From assembly GCA_001899065.1 (NCBI GenBank), contig MKUZ01000022.1, positions 89,525-153,524 on the forward strand: a stretch of 64,000 nt of DNA. The letters run 5' to 3'. Below, one piece after another: positions 1 through 9,014 of the stretch; within the stretch, counting starts at the first letter, position 1; each line of letters begins with the position of its first letter. Position numbers and translations under genes: made by a program. The notes under the pieces are model-generated. The model made no database searches, had not been told where the DNA came from, and was given only the letters and a program-made list of their open reading frames with translations. The DNA comes from Devosia sp. 66-22 (GTDB taxonomy: Bacteria; Pseudomonadota; Alphaproteobacteria; Rhizobiales; Devosiaceae).

Positions 1-724
1 GCGACGGATTGACGGCAAGTTGCTGGTTGAGCAGCGAGAGCCCGACCGAGAGCGTGTAGAGCTTCTGGTCGTTGGCGATGATGAGCGGCCACAGGAAACT
101 GTTCCAGCCGGCGATGAAAGTGAGCACCGCCTGCACCGCGAAGATCGGCACCGCCAGCGGCACGATGATCGACACGAAGATGCGCATCTCGCCGGCGCCG
201 TCGAGCCGCGCTGCCTCGATCATCTCGTCGGGAATGGTGCTCATGAACTGGCGGAACAGGAAGATGTTGAAGCCGCTCACCAGCGTCGGCAGCGCGATGC
301 CGGCCAGCGTATTGGTGAGCTTCATCGCATTGAGGATGAGGAAGGTCGGGATCATGGTGACCTGCACCGGGATCATCATCGTCGCGAGCACGAGGAAGAA
401 CATCCAGCGCCGGCCGCGGAACTCGAACTTGGCGAAGCCATAGCCCGCCATCGCCATGATGAGGAGGCCGAGGAAGGAAATGGCGACGACCAGCAGCGTG
501 TTGACGAGGTAGCGGCCGAAATCGAGCTGGACGAAGAGCGTGACATAGTGCTCGAGGGTCGGGGCCAGCGGCAAGAGCGTCGGCGGGAAGTCGAGCGCTT
601 CGCGCTGCGGCTTGAACGAAGCGAGCAGCATCCACAGGAACGGGAATGCCGTGATCAGTGCGCCGATGGCGAGCGCCACGGCGACCATGATGGTGAGCGT
701 GCGCTGGGCGGGGCTGGCGTTCAT
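1..724 (-). CDS. Carbohydrate ABC transporter permease, MalG type (3' end outside window)
   Basis: This is an inner-membrane permease of the binding-protein-dependent sugar uptake family (MalG/UgpE type). The reading frame starts at the ATG at 724, overlapping the stop of the upstream permease by four bases (ATGA), and stays open to the window edge, so the last residues are missing. The protein has an N-terminal hydrophobic segment, the sequence PFLWMLLASFKP typical of this family, several further membrane segments, and the EAA loop (EAARLDGAG) that contacts the ATPase. It forms the heterodimer partner of the 721-1596 product and follows the solute-binding protein in one operon. No ATPase gene is visible, so it either lies beyond the edge or is shared. 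Family assignment is firm; the substrate is unknown. Confidence 0.9.
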   Translation of the reverse strand, partial: MNASPAQRTLTIMVAVALAIGALITAFPFLWMLLASFKPQREALDFPPTLLPLAPTLEHYVTLFVQLDFGRYLVNTLLVVAISFLGLLIMAMAGYGFAKFEFRGRRWMFFLVLATMMIPVQVTMIPTFLILNAMKLTNTLAGIALPTLVSGFNIFLFRQFMSTIPDEMIEAARLDGAGEMRIFVSIIVPLAVPIFAVQAVLTFIAGWNSFLWPLIIANDQKLYTLSVGLSLLNQQLAVNPS

Positions 725-1596
725 TCGAGGTCGCGCCTCCTGAGCCGGAGCTGCAGCAGCGTGACGGCGGCGATGATCACGAACAACACCAGCGAGCCGG
801 CGCTGGCATAGCCGAACTGGCTGCCGCGGAAGCCCTCCTTGTAGATGAACAGCGACACCGAGGTGGTGTGGCCGAGCGGTCCGCCATCGGTGAGCACGAA
901 CGGCTCGTCGAAGAACTGCAGCCAGCCGATCAGCGTCGTCACCGTCACGAAGAACAGGGCGTAGGAGAGGAGGGGGACGGTGACGAACCGCGTGCGCTGC
1001 CAGCCATTGGCGCCGTCGAGCGCCGCCGCTTCGTAGTAGTCGCGCGGAATGCCCTGGAGCGCGGCGAGCAGGATGATGATGTTGAGCCCGGTGCCGCGCC
1101 ACACCGCGACAAGGCCGACGGAGAATTTCGCCAGCGTCGGGTCGGACAGCCATTGCACCGGCTTCACGCCGACCAGCGACAGCAGATAGTTCAGCAGGCC
1201 AAACTGCGTGTTGTAGAGATAGCTCCACACCAGCGAGATGGCGACGATGCCGGTGATCGCCGGCACGAAATAGAAGGCGCGGAGCGCGCGGAAGAACGGT
1301 CCCTGCGAGCGGTTGAGCAGCAACGCCACGCCGAGCGACAGCAGCACCACGCAGGGGACGCCCAGCCCGACGAAGAAAACGGTGTTCCACAGCGCCTGCC
1401 AGAAATCCGGATCGCGGAACAGCTTGGCGTAGTTGCTGAGGCCCACCCATTTGATGTTGGACCAGCGGGCGAGACCGCCCAGATTCATGTTGGTGAGGCT
1501 GACGAGCCCGGCGACGAGAATGGGGAACACGCCGAAGGTCGCGAGCAGGAGCATCGCTGGGCCGACAAACACATAGGGGGCGAGGCGGCGGGTCAT
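721..1596 (-). CDS. Sugar ABC transporter permease, MalF/UgpA type
   Basis: This 291-residue inner-membrane permease belongs to the carbohydrate uptake ABC family. It opens with MTRRLAPYVFVGPAMLLL, the usual first membrane helix, and has about six membrane segments. The cytoplasmic EAA loop reads YEAAALDGANGWQR around residues 187-200. It lies 70 bases downstream of the binding-protein gene, with a strong hairpin in that gap, and its stop overlaps the start of the next permease, so the two are translationally coupled. It pairs with the MalG-type permease to form the channel. The start ATG lacks an obvious ribosome-binding site, but the first helix fits the family. The substrate is not evident from sequence. 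Confidence 0.92.
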   Translation of the reverse strand: MTRRLAPYVFVGPAMLLLATFGVFPILVAGLVSLTNMNLGGLARWSNIKWVGLSNYAKLFRDPDFWQALWNTVFFVGLGVPCVVLLSLGVALLLNRSQGPFFRALRAFYFVPAITGIVAISLVWSYLYNTQFGLLNYLLSLVGVKPVQWLSDPTLAKFSVGLVAVWRGTGLNIIILLAALQGIPRDYYEAAALDGANGWQRTRFVTVPLLSYALFFVTVTTLIGWLQFFDEPFVLTDGGPLGHTTSVSLFIYKEGFRGSQFGYASAGSLVLFVIIAAVTLLQLRLRRRDLE

Positions 1597-1621
1597 GGGG
1601 CGCGAGACTTGCAGGGAATGC

Positions 1622-1654
1622 GCGCCGCCGCCAGCATTGTGCCAGCGGCGGCGC
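1622..1654 (-). other. Hairpin between binding-protein and permease genes
   Basis: Perfect 10-base arms (GCGCCGCCGC at 1622-1631 and GCGGCGGCGC at 1645-1654) enclose a 13-base loop just after the binding-protein stop. There is no T-run, so a full terminator is unlikely. By analogy with malE-malF type operons it would block 3' exonucleases or cut read-through, keeping binding protein in excess of permease. The function is inferred. Confidence 0.6.
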
Positions 1655-1666
1655 AGGGAGGAGGGC

Positions 1667-2884
1667 TTAGTTGATGCTCTCGCCGGCGGTCGCCGCCGCG
1701 AGATTGGCGAGGGCCGTAGCGCGGTCGGCGCCGGTGAGGACGATCGAGTTCAGCGCCTTGAGCAGTTCGCTGCCCACGCCGCCGTCCCAGTTCGAGACCA
1801 TCGGCAGCACCTTGGCGTCGGCGAGCTGGGCAGCATAGACCGTGACCAGAGGATCGTCGGCGAGCGCCGGATCGGCCAGCGCGGCCTTCACCGAGGGCAA
1901 CTCGCCATTGAGCTTGAACCACTCGACCTGCGTTTCGGGCTTGGACAGGAATTCGAGCAGCTTCAGCGACTCGTCCGGCGCGTCGGTCGTGGCGAAGACG
2001 CCCATGTTTGAACCGGCGAACAGCGACGTGCCCGACGCACTGCCCTTAGGCAGCGTGGTGATGCCCCATTTGCCGTCGAGCTCGGGCGCGGCGCCGGCGA
2101 TCGCCTTGGCGAGATAGGGGCCGCTCACCAGCATTGGGGCGATGCCCGAGATGAAGCCCTGGGTCTGGTCGAAGTCGCCGTTCTTGGGCACGCTGCCATC
2201 GGCATGCAGGCCGGTGTAGAGATCGACCGCGGCGGCGAAGCCGGGCGAGGTGAAGTCGACATTGCCGTCGGCATTGACGATGTCGCCGCCATTGTCCCAG
2301 GTCATCACCACCGGCAGCGGGCTGTCCCATTGCGGGATGTAGTAGCCGTACTGGCCGTCGCCGCGCGCGGTGAGCGTCTTGGCCATGGCGCGCAGCTCGT
2401 CCCAGGTGGCCGGCGGATTGGCGAAGCCGGCCGCCTCGAGGATGTCCTTGCGGTAGAACAGCACGCGCGTGTCGCTGATCCACGGCACGCTGACGATCTG
2501 GCCGGCGACGGCGGTGGCGTCACCGGCGACGCCGTCGGCGAAGTTCTCGGGGGCGAGGCCGGGATAGCCGGCGACGAGGTCGTTGAGCGGCAGCAGGGCG
2601 CCGGCATCGGCGAAGGTGCGCAGCTTGCTGAGGCCGATCTGCACGACATCGGGACCCTGTCCGGACGCGACCGAGGTGGTGAGCTTTTCATCGACCGCAT
2701 CCCACGGGATCGCGACGGTCTCGACGTCGATGCCGGTCTCGGTCTCGAACGGGGCGACGAGGGCGTCGAAATTGGCCGACGAGTCGCCCATGATCCACAC
2801 CGTCACCGGCGCGGCGAGCGCCGTTCCACTGAGCAATAGGGTAGCGAGCCCGGCCAAGGCCGAGATTGTGGTAGTCCTCCGCAT
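1667..2884 (-). CDS. Extracellular sugar-binding protein of an ABC transporter
   Basis: This 405-residue periplasmic solute-binding protein is of the MalE/UgpB type (solute-binding family 1). A Sec signal peptide is clear: positive MRRTTT, then a hydrophobic stretch ending ALA about residue 24. The mature protein starts with VTVWIMGDSSANFDALVAPFE, and the family signatures GPDVVQIG and FYRKDILEAAGF are present. A good ribosome site (GAGAGGA) lies six bases before the ATG. It delivers substrate to the two permeases encoded after it. The ROK regulator gene sits 32 bases upstream on the same strand and probably controls it. The sugar cannot be deduced from sequence. Confidence 0.93.
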   Translation of the reverse strand: MRRTTTISALAGLATLLLSGTALAAPVTVWIMGDSSANFDALVAPFETETGIDVETVAIPWDAVDEKLTTSVASGQGPDVVQIGLSKLRTFADAGALLPLNDLVAGYPGLAPENFADGVAGDATAVAGQIVSVPWISDTRVLFYRKDILEAAGFANPPATWDELRAMAKTLTARGDGQYGYYIPQWDSPLPVVMTWDNGGDIVNADGNVDFTSPGFAAAVDLYTGLHADGSVPKNGDFDQTQGFISGIAPMLVSGPYLAKAIAGAAPELDGKWGITTLPKGSASGTSLFAGSNMGVFATTDAPDESLKLLEFLSKPETQVEWFKLNGELPSVKAALADPALADDPLVTVYAAQLADAKVLPMVSNWDGGVGSELLKALNSIVLTGADRATALANLAAATAGESIN

Positions 2885-2916
2885 GATGTCCTCTCTTGTT
2901 GTCGTTGAATGGCCGC

Positions 2917-4152
2917 TCAGAGCGGCCGGTAGCTAAGCTCCAGCGTCTCTCCCACAGGTTCCGCCTCACCCTCCGCGGCGCGGATCGGCGAGGCCCCGGG
3001 TGGGACGTCGAAGTTGAAGAACTGCTGCACCACGAGCCCGGCCGCGCCGCGCGTCCACGCGTCGTCGTTCCACTCGTGCACATCGATGCGGCGCTTTTCG
3101 CCGAAGGCGAGGCGCTCGAACTCGCCGGTCATCGCCTTCTTGAAATAGGGCAGGAAGCGCACGCCTTCGCCGCCCAGCACCAGCACCTCGGGGTCGAACA
3201 TGTTGACGAGGGCGGCGAGCCCGCGCCCGAGCCCGCCGCCAGCCCGGTCGAGGACGGCCAGGGCGTCGAAATTGCCGGACTGGGCCAGCGCCAGGACGTC
3301 GTCGGCCGAGCATTTGCGATAGTCGTCGGAGCGCTCATGCAGCTGCTTGACGATCGATTGCTCCGAGACATAGGCCTCGAGGCAGCCATGGCGACCGCAC
3401 TCGCAGAGCCGGCCGTCGATGGCGATGGGGATATGGCCGACTTCGCCGGCGCCGCCGCGATGGCCGCGGAAGATCCCGCCATTGACCACGAGCCCCGCGC
3501 CCACGCCGCGGCCGATGGTCATCGCCGCCACCGACTGGGCCTGGCGGCCGAGGCCGAACAGGTGCTCGCCCAGGGCGAAGGCGTTGACGTCATTGTCCAC
3601 CCAGACGCGCAGGCCCGCTTTTTCCGCGATCAGCCGCGCGACCGGCACATAGTGCCAGCCGATGCGGCTGCTCTCGGTAACGATCCCCTGGCGGGCGTCG
3701 ACGATGCCGGGGAGGGCGAGGCCGATGCCGGAGACGCGCGAAACGGGCGTGCCGCTCTGCGCGATCAGCTCGAGCGCGAGCTCGGCGCAGGCCGTGGCGA
3801 CCTGCTCAGGCTGGTGCGCGTCCACGGCGCGGCGCTGCCCCGCGATGACAGTTGTCGAGAGGTCGGTGAGGACGCCCTGAAGCTCGGTCTCGGTCAGCTT
3901 GATGCCGATGGCGAAATGATTGCTGTAGTTGAGGCTGAGCGGCCGGCGGCGCTGCCCGGCGGACTCGGGATCTTCGCGCAGCAGACCCTCCTCGATCAGC
4001 TCGCTGGTGATGAAGGTCACCGCGGCGCCCGAGAGACCCGTGAGGTCGGCCAGCTCGCTGCGCGCGATCGATCCCGCCCGCCGGATCTCATTGACGATCA
4101 GCCGCCGGTTGAGGGCCCGGCTGGTGCCGGCATTGGTCGCGTGCCTTGGCAT
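2917..4152 (-). CDS. ROK-family transcriptional regulator
   Basis: This 411-residue ROK-family regulator of the XylR/NagC/Mlc type has an N-terminal winged helix-turn-helix (about 15-75; RRAGSIARSELADLTGLS) followed by a sugar-kinase-like fold. The fold includes a DNDVNAFALGE motif and the zinc-binding cluster typical of ROK proteins (near CECGRHGCLEAY). Such regulators usually repress transport operons and let go when a sugar binds. The gene has a strong GGGAGGA ribosome site five bases before its ATG and begins about 37 bases from a perfect palindrome (4189-4207), suggesting autoregulation. It leads the sugar ABC operon at 1-2884. The inducing sugar is unknown. Confidence 0.93.
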   Translation of the reverse strand: MPRHATNAGTSRALNRRLIVNEIRRAGSIARSELADLTGLSGAAVTFITSELIEEGLLREDPESAGQRRRPLSLNYSNHFAIGIKLTETELQGVLTDLSTTVIAGQRRAVDAHQPEQVATACAELALELIAQSGTPVSRVSGIGLALPGIVDARQGIVTESSRIGWHYVPVARLIAEKAGLRVWVDNDVNAFALGEHLFGLGRQAQSVAAMTIGRGVGAGLVVNGGIFRGHRGGAGEVGHIPIAIDGRLCECGRHGCLEAYVSEQSIVKQLHERSDDYRKCSADDVLALAQSGNFDALAVLDRAGGGLGRGLAALVNMFDPEVLVLGGEGVRFLPYFKKAMTGEFERLAFGEKRRIDVHEWNDDAWTRGAAGLVVQQFFNFDVPPGASPIRAAEGEAEPVGETLELSYRPL

Positions 4153-4188
4153 CTGTCCTCCCTGGGGCGGCTTTGCCGCTCACCAATA

Positions 4189-4207
4189 CTTAATTCATTT
4201 AATTAAG
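4189..4207. promoter_or_regulatory. Probable ROK-regulator operator
   Basis: This is a perfect inverted repeat, CTTAATT-N5-AATTAAG, in an otherwise GC-rich gap. It lies 37 bases before the ROK gene and about 125 bases before the kdp genes. AT-rich palindromes of this form are typical of ROK repressor sites, so the ROK protein is the natural candidate to bind it. That is inference. Confidence 0.6.
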
Positions 4208-4237
4208 AGACGAACGAGAAGTCAAGCCCGCCAGGTT

Positions 4238-4291
4238 TTTACGCCCGCATTACGCCGGTTCGCCCATGTCAGATGGCGGCTTTACGCCCGC
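4238..4291 (+). promoter_or_regulatory. Candidate KdpE-binding direct repeats upstream of kdp
   Basis: TTTACGCCCGC occurs exactly twice, at 4238-4248 and 4281-4291, starts 43 bases apart (about four helical turns). A partial copy, ATTACGCC, lies at 4249-4256, one turn after the first. The core resembles the T-rich-plus-CCCGCC site bound by KdpE in front of the Escherichia coli kdpFABC operon. The position, 40-95 bases before the first kdp reading frame, fits an activator site. Confidence 0.55.
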
Positions 4292-4331
4292 CCCGCCTAC
4301 CTCCGCTCCATCCCAACCGATGGAGCAGGCG

Positions 4332-4418
4332 ATGCTTGCCGATCTTCTCTATTTCCTCGGCGGGGCCGCGGCCTTCGGGCTGATCGCGGCCTCCGTCACG
4401 CTGGCGGGGAGGCTGTGA
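4332..4418 (+). CDS. Small single-span membrane protein at head of kdp operon
   Basis: This 28-residue open frame begins MLADLLYFLG and ends LAGRL, and is almost entirely one hydrophobic helix. GGAG lies six bases before the ATG, and the stop overlaps the kdpF start (TGATG), so it should be translated with kdpF. It is not KdpF, which follows immediately. From memory, short helical ORFs ending in RL occur at the head of other alphaproteobacterial kdp operons and are often left unannotated; this was not checked. A plausible role is as an additional small subunit or assembly peptide of the KdpFABC complex. An in-frame upstream ATG at 4320 would add four residues. Confidence 0.6.
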   Translation: MLADLLYFLGGAAAFGLIAASVTLAGRL

Positions 4419-4507
4419 TGAGCTTCGATGTCGGCCTCGGCCTGCTGTTTGCCGCCGTGATCCTTGTCTATGGCCTCGTGGCGCTTGTGCGCCCGGAAAA
4501 GTTCTGA
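4418..4507 (+). CDS. kdpF: Potassium-transporting ATPase subunit KdpF
   Basis: This 29-residue single-helix membrane peptide begins [11 protein letters not shown] and ends VRPEKF, the C-terminal pattern (RPExF) typical of KdpF. KdpF stabilises the KdpABC complex in the inner membrane. A GGGGAGG ribosome site lies five bases before the ATG. The start overlaps the stop of the preceding small ORF, and kdpA follows after seven bases. Length matches the family. Confidence 0.9.
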   Translation: MSFDVGLGLLFAAVILVYGLVALVRPEKF

Positions 4508-4514
4508 GGCGGCC

Positions 4515-6206
4515 ATGGCTCAGGATATCCTGCAATTCGTCCTGTTTGGCGCTGTGCTCGTGGCGCTCGCCATTCCCCTCGGCGCCTACATGGCGCGCGT
4601 CTTTGCCGGCGAAGCCAGCTTCCTGCGCTGGCTCGAGCGGCCGATCTTCACCGCCGCCGGCATCCGGCCCGAGCAGGGGCAGCACTGGAGCGCCTATGCG
4701 CTGGCGCTGGTCGCGTTCAATCTCGCCGGCTTCGCGCTGCTGTTCCTGATCCTCAGGTTCCAGCACCTGCTGCCGTGGAACCCGCTCGGGCTCCCCGGGC
4801 TCAGCGGCCACCTCGCCTTCAACACGGCGATCAGCTTCGTCACCAACACCAACTGGCAGAGCTATGGCGGCGAGACCACCATGAGCTATCTGAGCCAGAT
4901 GGCGGGGCTGACGACGCAGAACTTCGTCTCCGCCGCCTCCGGCATGGCCGTCGCTGCCGCCGTGGCGCGCGGCCTCGCCAGCAAGCAGCTCCGCACCATC
5001 GGCAACTTCTGGGCGGACATGGTTAGAGCAACGCTCTACGTGCTGCTCCCGATCTCCATCGTTCTCGCGCTGCTGCTCGTCTGGCAGGGCGTGCCGCAGA
5101 CGCTCGACACGTCGCTGACAGCCACGACGCTCGAGGGCGCCGAGCAGACCATCGCCATCGGCCCGGTCGCCGGGCAGATCGCCATCAAGCAGCTCGGCAC
5201 CAATGGCGGCGGCTTCTTCAACGTCAACTCGTCGCATCCCTTCGAGAACCCGACGGCGATCGCCAACTTGCTCGAAGTCCTCGCTATCCTCGTGATCCCC
5301 GTCGCCTTCTGCTTCACCTATGGCCGCATGGTCGGGGATCGCCGGCAGGGGCGGGCGCTGTTCGCGGCGATGGGCATCCTGTTCGTCGTCGGCCTCGGCG
5401 CCATCTACGCCTCCGAGATCCAGCCCAACCCGCTCTATCCCGCCAATGTCGTCGCTGCCGACGGCAATATGGAGGGCAAGGAAGTGCGGCTGGGCGTCGG
5501 CAATTCCGCGCTCTGGGCGGAAGTGACAACGGCCGCCTCCAACGGCTCCGTCAACTCGATGCATGACAGCTTCTCGCCGCTGGGCGGCATGGTGGCCATG
5601 CTCAACATGCAGCTGGGCGAGGTGATCTTCGGCGGCGTCGGCGTCGGCCTGACGGGCATGCTGCTGCTGGTGATCGTCACGGTGTTTCTTGCCGGCCTGA
5701 TGGTGGGCCGTACGCCCGAATATCTGGGCAAGAAGATCGAGGCACGTGAGATCAAGCTCGCCGCCCTCACTCTCCTGGTGATGCCGATCGGCGTCCTCGC
5801 CTTCTCGGCGTTGTCGCTCGTCGTCGGCACCGGCCAGAGCGCCGTTCTGAACCAGGGTCCGCACGGCCTCACCGAGCTGCTCTACGCCTACAGCTCGGCC
5901 ACCGGCAATAACGGCTCCGCCTTCGCCGGCCTCACCGCCAATGTCGACTGGCACAACACCTTCCTCGGGTTGGCGATGCTGCTCGGCCGCTTCGGCTACA
6001 TCATCCCGATCCTCGCCATATCAGGCTCGCTCGCCGCCAAGAGAACCGCGCCCGCTTCGGCCGGCACCTTCCCGACCCATGGGCCGGTGTTCGTCACCCT
6101 GCTCGTCGCGACCATCCTGATCGTCGGCGCGCTCACCTTCCTGCCCGTGCTCGCCCTCGGTCCGATCGCCGAACATCTGTCGATCGCCGCCGGGCAGAGC
6201 TTCTGA
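4515..6206 (+). CDS. kdpA: Potassium-transporting ATPase potassium-binding subunit KdpA
   Basis: This 563-residue polytopic inner-membrane protein is the potassium-selective channel subunit of the KdpFABC pump. It belongs to the superfamily of K+ transporters with four pseudo-repeats, and the four selectivity-filter regions are recognisable: [10 protein letters not shown] (about 111-120), [29 protein letters not shown] and [12 protein letters not shown]. The ATG at 4515 was chosen because it starts [12 protein letters not shown] at the first helix and has GAGG seven bases upstream; an upstream in-frame start would run through kdpF. Length is close to the 557 residues of the Escherichia coli protein. 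It is the third gene of the kdp operon. Confidence 0.97.
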   Translation: MAQDILQFVLFGAVLVALAIPLGAYMARVFAGEASFLRWLERPIFTAAGIRPEQGQHWSAYALALVAFNLAGFALLFLILRFQHLLPWNPLGLPGLSGHLAFNTAISFVTNTNWQSYGGETTMSYLSQMAGLTTQNFVSAASGMAVAAAVARGLASKQLRTIGNFWADMVRATLYVLLPISIVLALLLVWQGVPQTLDTSLTATTLEGAEQTIAIGPVAGQIAIKQLGTNGGGFFNVNSSHPFENPTAIANLLEVLAILVIPVAFCFTYGRMVGDRRQGRALFAAMGILFVVGLGAIYASEIQPNPLYPANVVAADGNMEGKEVRLGVGNSALWAEVTTAASNGSVNSMHDSFSPLGGMVAMLNMQLGEVIFGGVGVGLTGMLLLVIVTVFLAGLMVGRTPEYLGKKIEAREIKLAALTLLVMPIGVLAFSALSLVVGTGQSAVLNQGPHGLTELLYAYSSATGNNGSAFAGLTANVDWHNTFLGLAMLLGRFGYIIPILAISGSLAAKRTAPASAGTFPTHGPVFVTLLVATILIVGALTFLPVLALGPIAEHLSIAAGQSF

Positions 6207-6214
6207 GGTTCATG

Positions 6215-8263
6215 ATGACCAAAGCAACATCCACCACCGCCGAAATCGGCCTGTTCAACGGCGCCATCCTGCGCCGCGCCCTCGGCCAGGCCGTGCTCAA
6301 GCTCAATCCGCGCGGCCTGGCGCGCAACCCGGTGATCTTCGTCACCAGCCTGACGGCCGTGCTCGTCACCATCCTCGTCATCCGCGACGGCGTCGCGGGT
6401 GCCGACAGCTTCGGTATCGGCATCCAGGTCGCGATCTGGCTGTGGTTCACCGTGCTGTTCGCCAATTTCGCCGAGGCCATTGCCGAGGGCCGGGGCAAGG
6501 CGCGTGCCGATGCGTTCCGCGCCACGCGCTCGACGACGCGCGCCAAGGTGCTCGCCGATCCACGCCGCCGCGACATCCATCATCCCAAGGATGCGGCGGC
6601 GCTCGAGGAGGGCGACGTCGTCCTCGTCGAGGCCGGCGATATCGTGCCCACCGATGGCGAGGTGATCGAAGGCGTCGCCTCGGTGGACGAGAGCGCCATC
6701 ACCGGCGAGTCCGCACCCGTCATCCGGGAGTCGGGCGGCGACCGCTCCTCGGTCACCGGCGGCACGCGGCTGGTCTCCGACTGGCTGGTGGTCAAGGTCA
6801 CGGCCCGCCCCGGCGAGACCTTCCTCGACAAGATGATCGCGCTGGTCGAAGGCGCCAAGCGCCAGAAGACCCCCAACGAGATCGCGCTCGACATCCTGCT
6901 CGCCGCGCTGACGCTGGTGTTCCTGTTCGTGGTCGTTTCGCTGCCGGTGTTCGCGATGTGGAGCGGCACCGAGATCCCGGTGATCTATCTGGCGGCGCTG
7001 TTCATCACGCTGATCCCGACGACCATCGGCGGGCTGCTCTCGGCCATCGGCATCGCCGGCATGGACCGGCTGGTGAAGGCCAATGTGATCGCCAAATCGG
7101 GCCGCGCCGTCGAAGCCGCCGGCGATATCGACGTGCTGCTCCTCGACAAGACCGGCACCATCACCTTCGGCAACCGCATGGCCGACGCCTTCATGCCGCT
7201 GCCTGGCATCACCGAACAGCAGCTCGCCGAGGCGGCCCATCTCGCCTCGCTCGCCGACGACACGCCCGAGGGCAAGTCGATCGTCGCGCTGGCGCAGAAG
7301 CGCTTCGCCCTGCGCAACGACACGGCCAGTGGCGCAAGCTTCGTGCCCTTCACCGCGCAGAGCCGCATGTCGGGCGCCAACCTCAAGGACGGCACCAGCA
7401 TCCGCAAGGGTGCGGCCGACGTCATCCTGCGCCATGTCAACCAGCCGGCGAGCCACGAGCTCGACCGCATCGTGCGCACCATCGCCTCCTCGGGCGGCAC
7501 GCCGCTCGTCGTTGCCGAGGACACGCGCATCCTGGGCGTGGTGCATCTCAAGGACGTGGTCAAGCCCGGCATCCGCGAACGCTTCGACGAGCTGCGCCGC
7601 ATGGGCATCCGCACCGTGATGATCACCGGCGACAACGCGCTCACCGCCGCCGCCATCGCGGCCGAAGCCGGTGTCGACGATTTCCTCGCCGAGGCCACGC
7701 CCGAAAAGAAGCTCGAGCTGATCCGCAGCACGCAGGCCGATGGCCGCCTCGTCGCCATGTGCGGCGACGGCTCCAACGACGCGCCCGCGCTCGCCCAGGC
7801 CGATGTCGGCGTGGCGATGAATTCGGGGACCCCCGCCGCCAAGGAAGCGGGCAATCTCGTCGACCTCGACAGCGATCCGACCAAGCTCATCGAGATCGTG
7901 CTGGTGGGCAAGCAATTGCTGATTTCGCGCGGTGCGCTGACCACCTTCTCGATCGCCAACGACGTGGCGAAATACTTCGCCATCCTGCCGGCGCTGTTCG
8001 TCACCGCCTACCCAGGTCTGGCAGTGCTCGACATCATGCGGCTCGGCACGCCGAGTTCGGCAATCCTCAGCGCGCTGATCTTCAACGCGCTGGTCATCGT
8101 CGCACTGATCCCGGTGGCGCTGCGCGGTGTCAAATACGTTCCCGCCTCGGCCTCGGCATTGCTGGGCCGCAATCTCCTCATCTACGGTGTGGGTGGCCTC
8201 GTGGCGCCCTTCATCGGCATCAAGCTCATCGACCTCGTCGTCGATCTGCTGCGTCTCGCCTGA
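6215..8263 (+). CDS. kdpB: Potassium-transporting P-type ATPase subunit KdpB
   Basis: This is the catalytic P1-type ATPase subunit of KdpFABC, 682 residues from the second of two adjacent ATGs. The second ATG (6215) has GAGG at better spacing; the first (6212) would add one Met. The phosphorylation motif DKTGT is present with Asp at about residue 311, as is TGES (actuator loop, about 163-166; its Ser corresponds to the inhibitory phosphorylation site known in Escherichia coli). [16 protein letters not shown] is the hinge motif. Membrane helices flank these domains. ATP hydrolysis here drives K+ through KdpA. It lies eight bases after kdpA, and kdpC follows 11 bases later. Confidence 0.97.
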   Translation: MTKATSTTAEIGLFNGAILRRALGQAVLKLNPRGLARNPVIFVTSLTAVLVTILVIRDGVAGADSFGIGIQVAIWLWFTVLFANFAEAIAEGRGKARADAFRATRSTTRAKVLADPRRRDIHHPKDAAALEEGDVVLVEAGDIVPTDGEVIEGVASVDESAITGESAPVIRESGGDRSSVTGGTRLVSDWLVVKVTARPGETFLDKMIALVEGAKRQKTPNEIALDILLAALTLVFLFVVVSLPVFAMWSGTEIPVIYLAALFITLIPTTIGGLLSAIGIAGMDRLVKANVIAKSGRAVEAAGDIDVLLLDKTGTITFGNRMADAFMPLPGITEQQLAEAAHLASLADDTPEGKSIVALAQKRFALRNDTASGASFVPFTAQSRMSGANLKDGTSIRKGAADVILRHVNQPASHELDRIVRTIASSGGTPLVVAEDTRILGVVHLKDVVKPGIRERFDELRRMGIRTVMITGDNALTAAAIAAEAGVDDFLAEATPEKKLELIRSTQADGRLVAMCGDGSNDAPALAQADVGVAMNSGTPAAKEAGNLVDLDSDPTKLIEIVLVGKQLLISRGALTTFSIANDVAKYFAILPALFVTAYPGLAVLDIMRLGTPSSAILSALIFNALVIVALIPVALRGVKYVPASASALLGRNLLIYGVGGLVAPFIGIKLIDLVVDLLRLA

Positions 8264-8274
8264 AGGAGGCGATC

Positions 8275-8823
8275 ATGCTGTCCCATTTTCGTCCGGCCCT
8301 CGTGCTGATCGTGGTCTTCACCCTGCTGTGCGGCGTCGCCTATCCCCTCGCCATCACCGGCATCGGCCAGGCGGCGTTCAGCAGCCAGGCCAACGGCTCG
8401 CAGATCGTCCGCAACGGCACGCTGCTCGGCTCGGCCCTCATCGGTCAGGCCTTCACCGCCGACCGCTACTTCCACGGCCGTCCCTCGGCGGTGAACTACG
8501 ACGCCTCGACCTCCTCGGGCACCAATCTGGGGCCGAGCAGCAAGGCGCTTCTTGCCGCTCTCGCCGAACGGGCCGCCGCCTATGGCGATGCCACGATCCC
8601 GGCCGACCTCGTCACCGCCTCGGGCTCGGGCCTCGATCCCGACCTCTCGCCGGCCGGTGCCGCGGCGCAGATCGCGCGGGTCGCGGCGGCGCGGGGCATC
8701 GACGAAGCCCGCCTGCGCGAGCTTGTCGCAGCTAACACTCGCGGGCCGGACCTGGGTATACTCGGCGAACCCCGGGTGAACGTCCTCGCCCTCAACCTCG
8801 CTTTGGATGCCTTCGCTCCATGA
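8275..8823 (+). CDS. kdpC: Potassium-transporting ATPase subunit KdpC
   Basis: This 182-residue protein has a single N-terminal membrane helix (about residues 6-30) and a periplasmic domain, as in KdpC, the chaperone-like subunit that raises the affinity of KdpB for ATP. Family signatures include the [16 protein letters not shown] block (about 61-76), the [14 protein letters not shown] block and the C-terminal [16 protein letters not shown] lies seven bases before the ATG. It is the last gene of the structural kdp set; about 300 bases with palindromic repeats separate it from kdpD. Confidence 0.96.
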   Translation: MLSHFRPALVLIVVFTLLCGVAYPLAITGIGQAAFSSQANGSQIVRNGTLLGSALIGQAFTADRYFHGRPSAVNYDASTSSGTNLGPSSKALLAALAERAAAYGDATIPADLVTASGSGLDPDLSPAGAAAQIARVAAARGIDEARLRELVAANTRGPDLGILGEPRVNVLALNLALDAFAP

Positions 8824-8872
8824 TCGCCGCCGCCGTCTCCCCAGCCACAATTGGAGGAAATGCGCCCTTTGA

Positions 8873-8984
8873 GAGCCGCGACGCCACCACCCCCACGACG
8901 TCATCCCCGCGAAAGCGGGGACCCCTGTTTGCGATGCATGACCGGCAACGGAGGTTCCCGCTTTCGCGGGAATGACCCTGTGAA
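8873..8984. repeat. REP-like palindromic repeat, copy 1
   Basis: This is the first of two similar units between kdpC and kdpD. It contains two hairpins: CCCCGC-GAAA-GCGGGG at 8905-8920 and TTCCCGC-TTTC-GCGGGAA at 8955-8972. The flanks (starting GAGCCGCGACGCC) are shared with copy 2. This motif, which translates as IPAKAG or ESGNL in shadow frames, belongs to the dispersed extragenic palindromes common in proteobacterial genomes. It may also limit read-through from kdpC to kdpD. Confidence 0.85.
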
Positions 8985-9014
8985 AGAGCCGCACCCACTG
9001 GCATCGCTCCCCGT

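Noticed and set aside
4269..5954. Long minus-strand open frame (561 codons) opposite kdpA
   Set aside because: The sequence is low-complexity, rich in Arg, Gly, Asp and His, with no domain, and lies wholly antisense to an unmistakable kdpA. It is a shadow of high-GC third codon positions.
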